From contig NZ_JACJRQ010000001.1 in the NCBI RefSeq assembly GCF_014697355.1, forward strand, positions 620,001 through 684,000: a stretch of DNA of 64,000 nt, read 5' to 3'. Below the pieces are notes generated by a model that had not been told where the DNA came from, ran no database searches, and worked only from the letters and a program-made list of their open reading frames with translations. Both the position numbers and the translations under genes were made by a program. Each line of letters begins with the position of its first letter. Positions within the stretch are counted from its first letter, which is position 1. The DNA comes from Nostoc calcicola FACHB-3891. Its GTDB lineage: Bacteria > Cyanobacteriota > Cyanobacteriia > Cyanobacteriales > Nostocaceae. Of this stretch, positions 62,566-64,000 are shown in pieces.

Positions 62566-63909
62566 ATGAAGTTTGACAAAATATTAATTGCCAATCGGGG
62601 AGAAATCGCGCTTCGCATTCTCCGCGCCTGTGAAGAAATGGGGATTGCGACAGTTGCGGTTCACTCTAGTGTTGACCGTAATGCTCTCCATGTTCAACTT
62701 GCTGATGAAGCGGTTTGCATTGGCGAACCTGCTAGCAGTAAAAGTTATTTGAATATTCCCAATATCATTGCTGCTGCATTGACTCGCAATGCCACTGCTA
62801 TTCATCCAGGTTATGGGTTTTTGGCAGAAAATGCCAAATTTGCAGAAATCTGTGCTGCCCATGATATTGCCTTTATCGGCCCAACTCCTGAAGCTATTAG
62901 GCTGATGGGGGATAAATCCACTGCCAAAGAAACCATGCAAAAAGCTGGAGTTCCGACAGTACCGGGTAGTAATGGGTTGGTTGAATCCGAGGAAGAAGGA
63001 TTACAATTCGCTAAGGATATCGGCTATCCAGTGATGATTAAAGCCACGGCGGGTGGCGGTGGCCGGGGTATGCGCTTGGTACGTTCGGAAGATGAATTTG
63101 TCAAACTTTTCCTAGCAGCCCAAGGGGAAGCAGGAGCAGCTTTTGGTAATTCTGGCGTTTACATAGAAAAATTTATTGAACGTCCTCGGCACATTGAATT
63201 TCAAGTTTTGGCAGATAACTACGGTAATGTTATCCACTTGGGTGAACGAGATTGCTCAATTCAGCGGCGAAATCAAAAGCTACTAGAAGAAGCTCCGAGT
63301 CCCGCTCTCGATTCAGACCTGCGTGAGAAAATGGGACAAGCTGCTGTCAAAGCTGCCCAATTCATTAACTACACTGGGGCAGGCACTATCGAGTTTCTCT
63401 TGGATAAATCCGGTAAATTTTACTTTATGGAAATGAACACCCGGATTCAAGTCGAACATCCTGTAACAGAGATGATTACTGGAGTAGATTTGGTTGTGGA
63501 ACAAATCCGCATTGCTCAAGGGGAAAGACTCAAGCTTACGCAAGACCAAGTAGTTTTGCGTGGTCATGCGATCGAATGTCGTATCAATGCTGAAGACCCC
63601 GATCGCGATTTTCGCCCATCTCCGGGAAGGATCAGTGGCTATCTGCCCCCTGGAGGCCCTGGTGTTCGCATTGATTCCCACGTTTACACAGATTACCAAA
63701 TTCCCCCTTATTACGATTCTTTAATTGGCAAGTTAATTGTTTGGGGACCAGATCGCCCTACTGCTATTAACCGTATGAAACGCGCACTAAGGGAATGTGC
63801 CATTACGGGATTACCTACTACTATTGGGTTTCACCAAAAAATTATGGAAACTCCACAGTTTTTGCAGGGTAATGTCTATACAAATTTTGTGCAGGAGATG
63901 AACGGGTAG
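62566..63909 (+). CDS. accC: Biotin carboxylase subunit of acetyl-CoA carboxylase
   Basis: A 447-residue protein with normal family length. [20 protein letters not shown] starts the biotin-carboxylase N domain; the ATP-grasp Gly-rich loop is [12 protein letters not shown], and [39 protein letters not shown] and the [16 protein letters not shown] segment carry the catalytic Glu, Asn and Arg residues. It carboxylates biotin on AccB with bicarbonate and ATP, the first step of fatty-acid synthesis. The gene stands alone here. Confidence 0.96.
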   Translation: MKFDKILIANRGEIALRILRACEEMGIATVAVHSSVDRNALHVQLADEAVCIGEPASSKSYLNIPNIIAAALTRNATAIHPGYGFLAENAKFAEICAAHDIAFIGPTPEAIRLMGDKSTAKETMQKAGVPTVPGSNGLVESEEEGLQFAKDIGYPVMIKATAGGGGRGMRLVRSEDEFVKLFLAAQGEAGAAFGNSGVYIEKFIERPRHIEFQVLADNYGNVIHLGERDCSIQRRNQKLLEEAPSPALDSDLREKMGQAAVKAAQFINYTGAGTIEFLLDKSGKFYFMEMNTRIQVEHPVTEMITGVDLVVEQIRIAQGERLKLTQDQVVLRGHAIECRINAEDPDRDFRPSPGRISGYLPPGGPGVRIDSHVYTDYQIPPYYDSLIGKLIVWGPDRPTAINRMKRALRECAITGLPTTIGFHQKIMETPQFLQGNVYTNFVQEMNG

Positions 63910-64000
63910 GGAGTGGGGAGTGGGGAGATGGGGAGCAAAGGGGCAGGGGAAAAGGTTAAAGGTTAAAGGGTAAAGGGTAAAGGGATAAATTTAACCTTTC
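63910..64000. repeat. Heptamer repeats after accC
   Basis: GGGAGTGGGGAGTGGGGAG units and GGTTAAAGGTTAAAGGGTAAAGGG units run to the right edge of the window, where a complementary AACCTTTC begins. Confidence 0.85.

Overview
The window looks like chromosomal DNA of a filamentous, heterocyst-type cyanobacterium (Nostoc/Anabaena group). The evidence is frequent HIP1 octamers (GCGATCGC), heptameric short tandem repeats in nearly every intergenic gap, a ferredoxin, zeta-carotene desaturase, cytochrome c maturation and chorismate lyase genes, and a complete Nostoc-type hmp chemotaxis-like locus. All names come from reading sequence and from memory of families; no database was searched.

Layout. 1-4.8 kb: a conflict-type module made of the end of a trypco1-like gene, a trypsin-like protease fused to a P-loop ATPase, and a membrane protein fused to a related ATPase with a glycine-zipper segment. 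5-13 kb: a 21-bp tandem array, an Orn/Lys/Arg decarboxylase, an ABC exporter pair, a secreted protein, PrxQ, cobyric acid synthase and a ferredoxin. 13-18 kb: a HigA remnant, an AT-rich beta-repeat orphan, and zds with its SRPBCC partner. 18-20 kb: a small RHH-like gene and a 1.9-kb AT-rich gap. 20-32 kb: housekeeping and cyanobacteria-specific genes (SufA-like, TPR, epimerase, FHA, Cu+ P1B-ATPase, TM2, CPBP protease). 33-47 kb: hmpE-D-C-B-A on the minus strand with hmpF divergent, a locus controlling type IV pilus motility. 47-49.5 kb: HigBA, TilS and Uma2. 50-57 kb: an accessory island with an EACC1-like protein, a CHAT/NB-ARC/TPR protein whose TPR array is broken, an inserted DUF6888/DUF6887 pair, an orphan TPR end, a second 21-bp array whose units fold as covarying hairpins, a DUF559 nuclease and a KGK protein. 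57-64 kb: CcsA, a DUF3352 protein, chorismate lyase, tRNA-Leu(GAG) and AccC.

The strongest points for a second look are the two NTPase conflict modules; a 21-bp element found three times exactly inside a HIP1 site; the hairpin array with compensatory changes; a nested 205-bp MITE with perfect inverted repeats and an apparent target duplication; and short repeats inserted in frame in several conserved enzymes.
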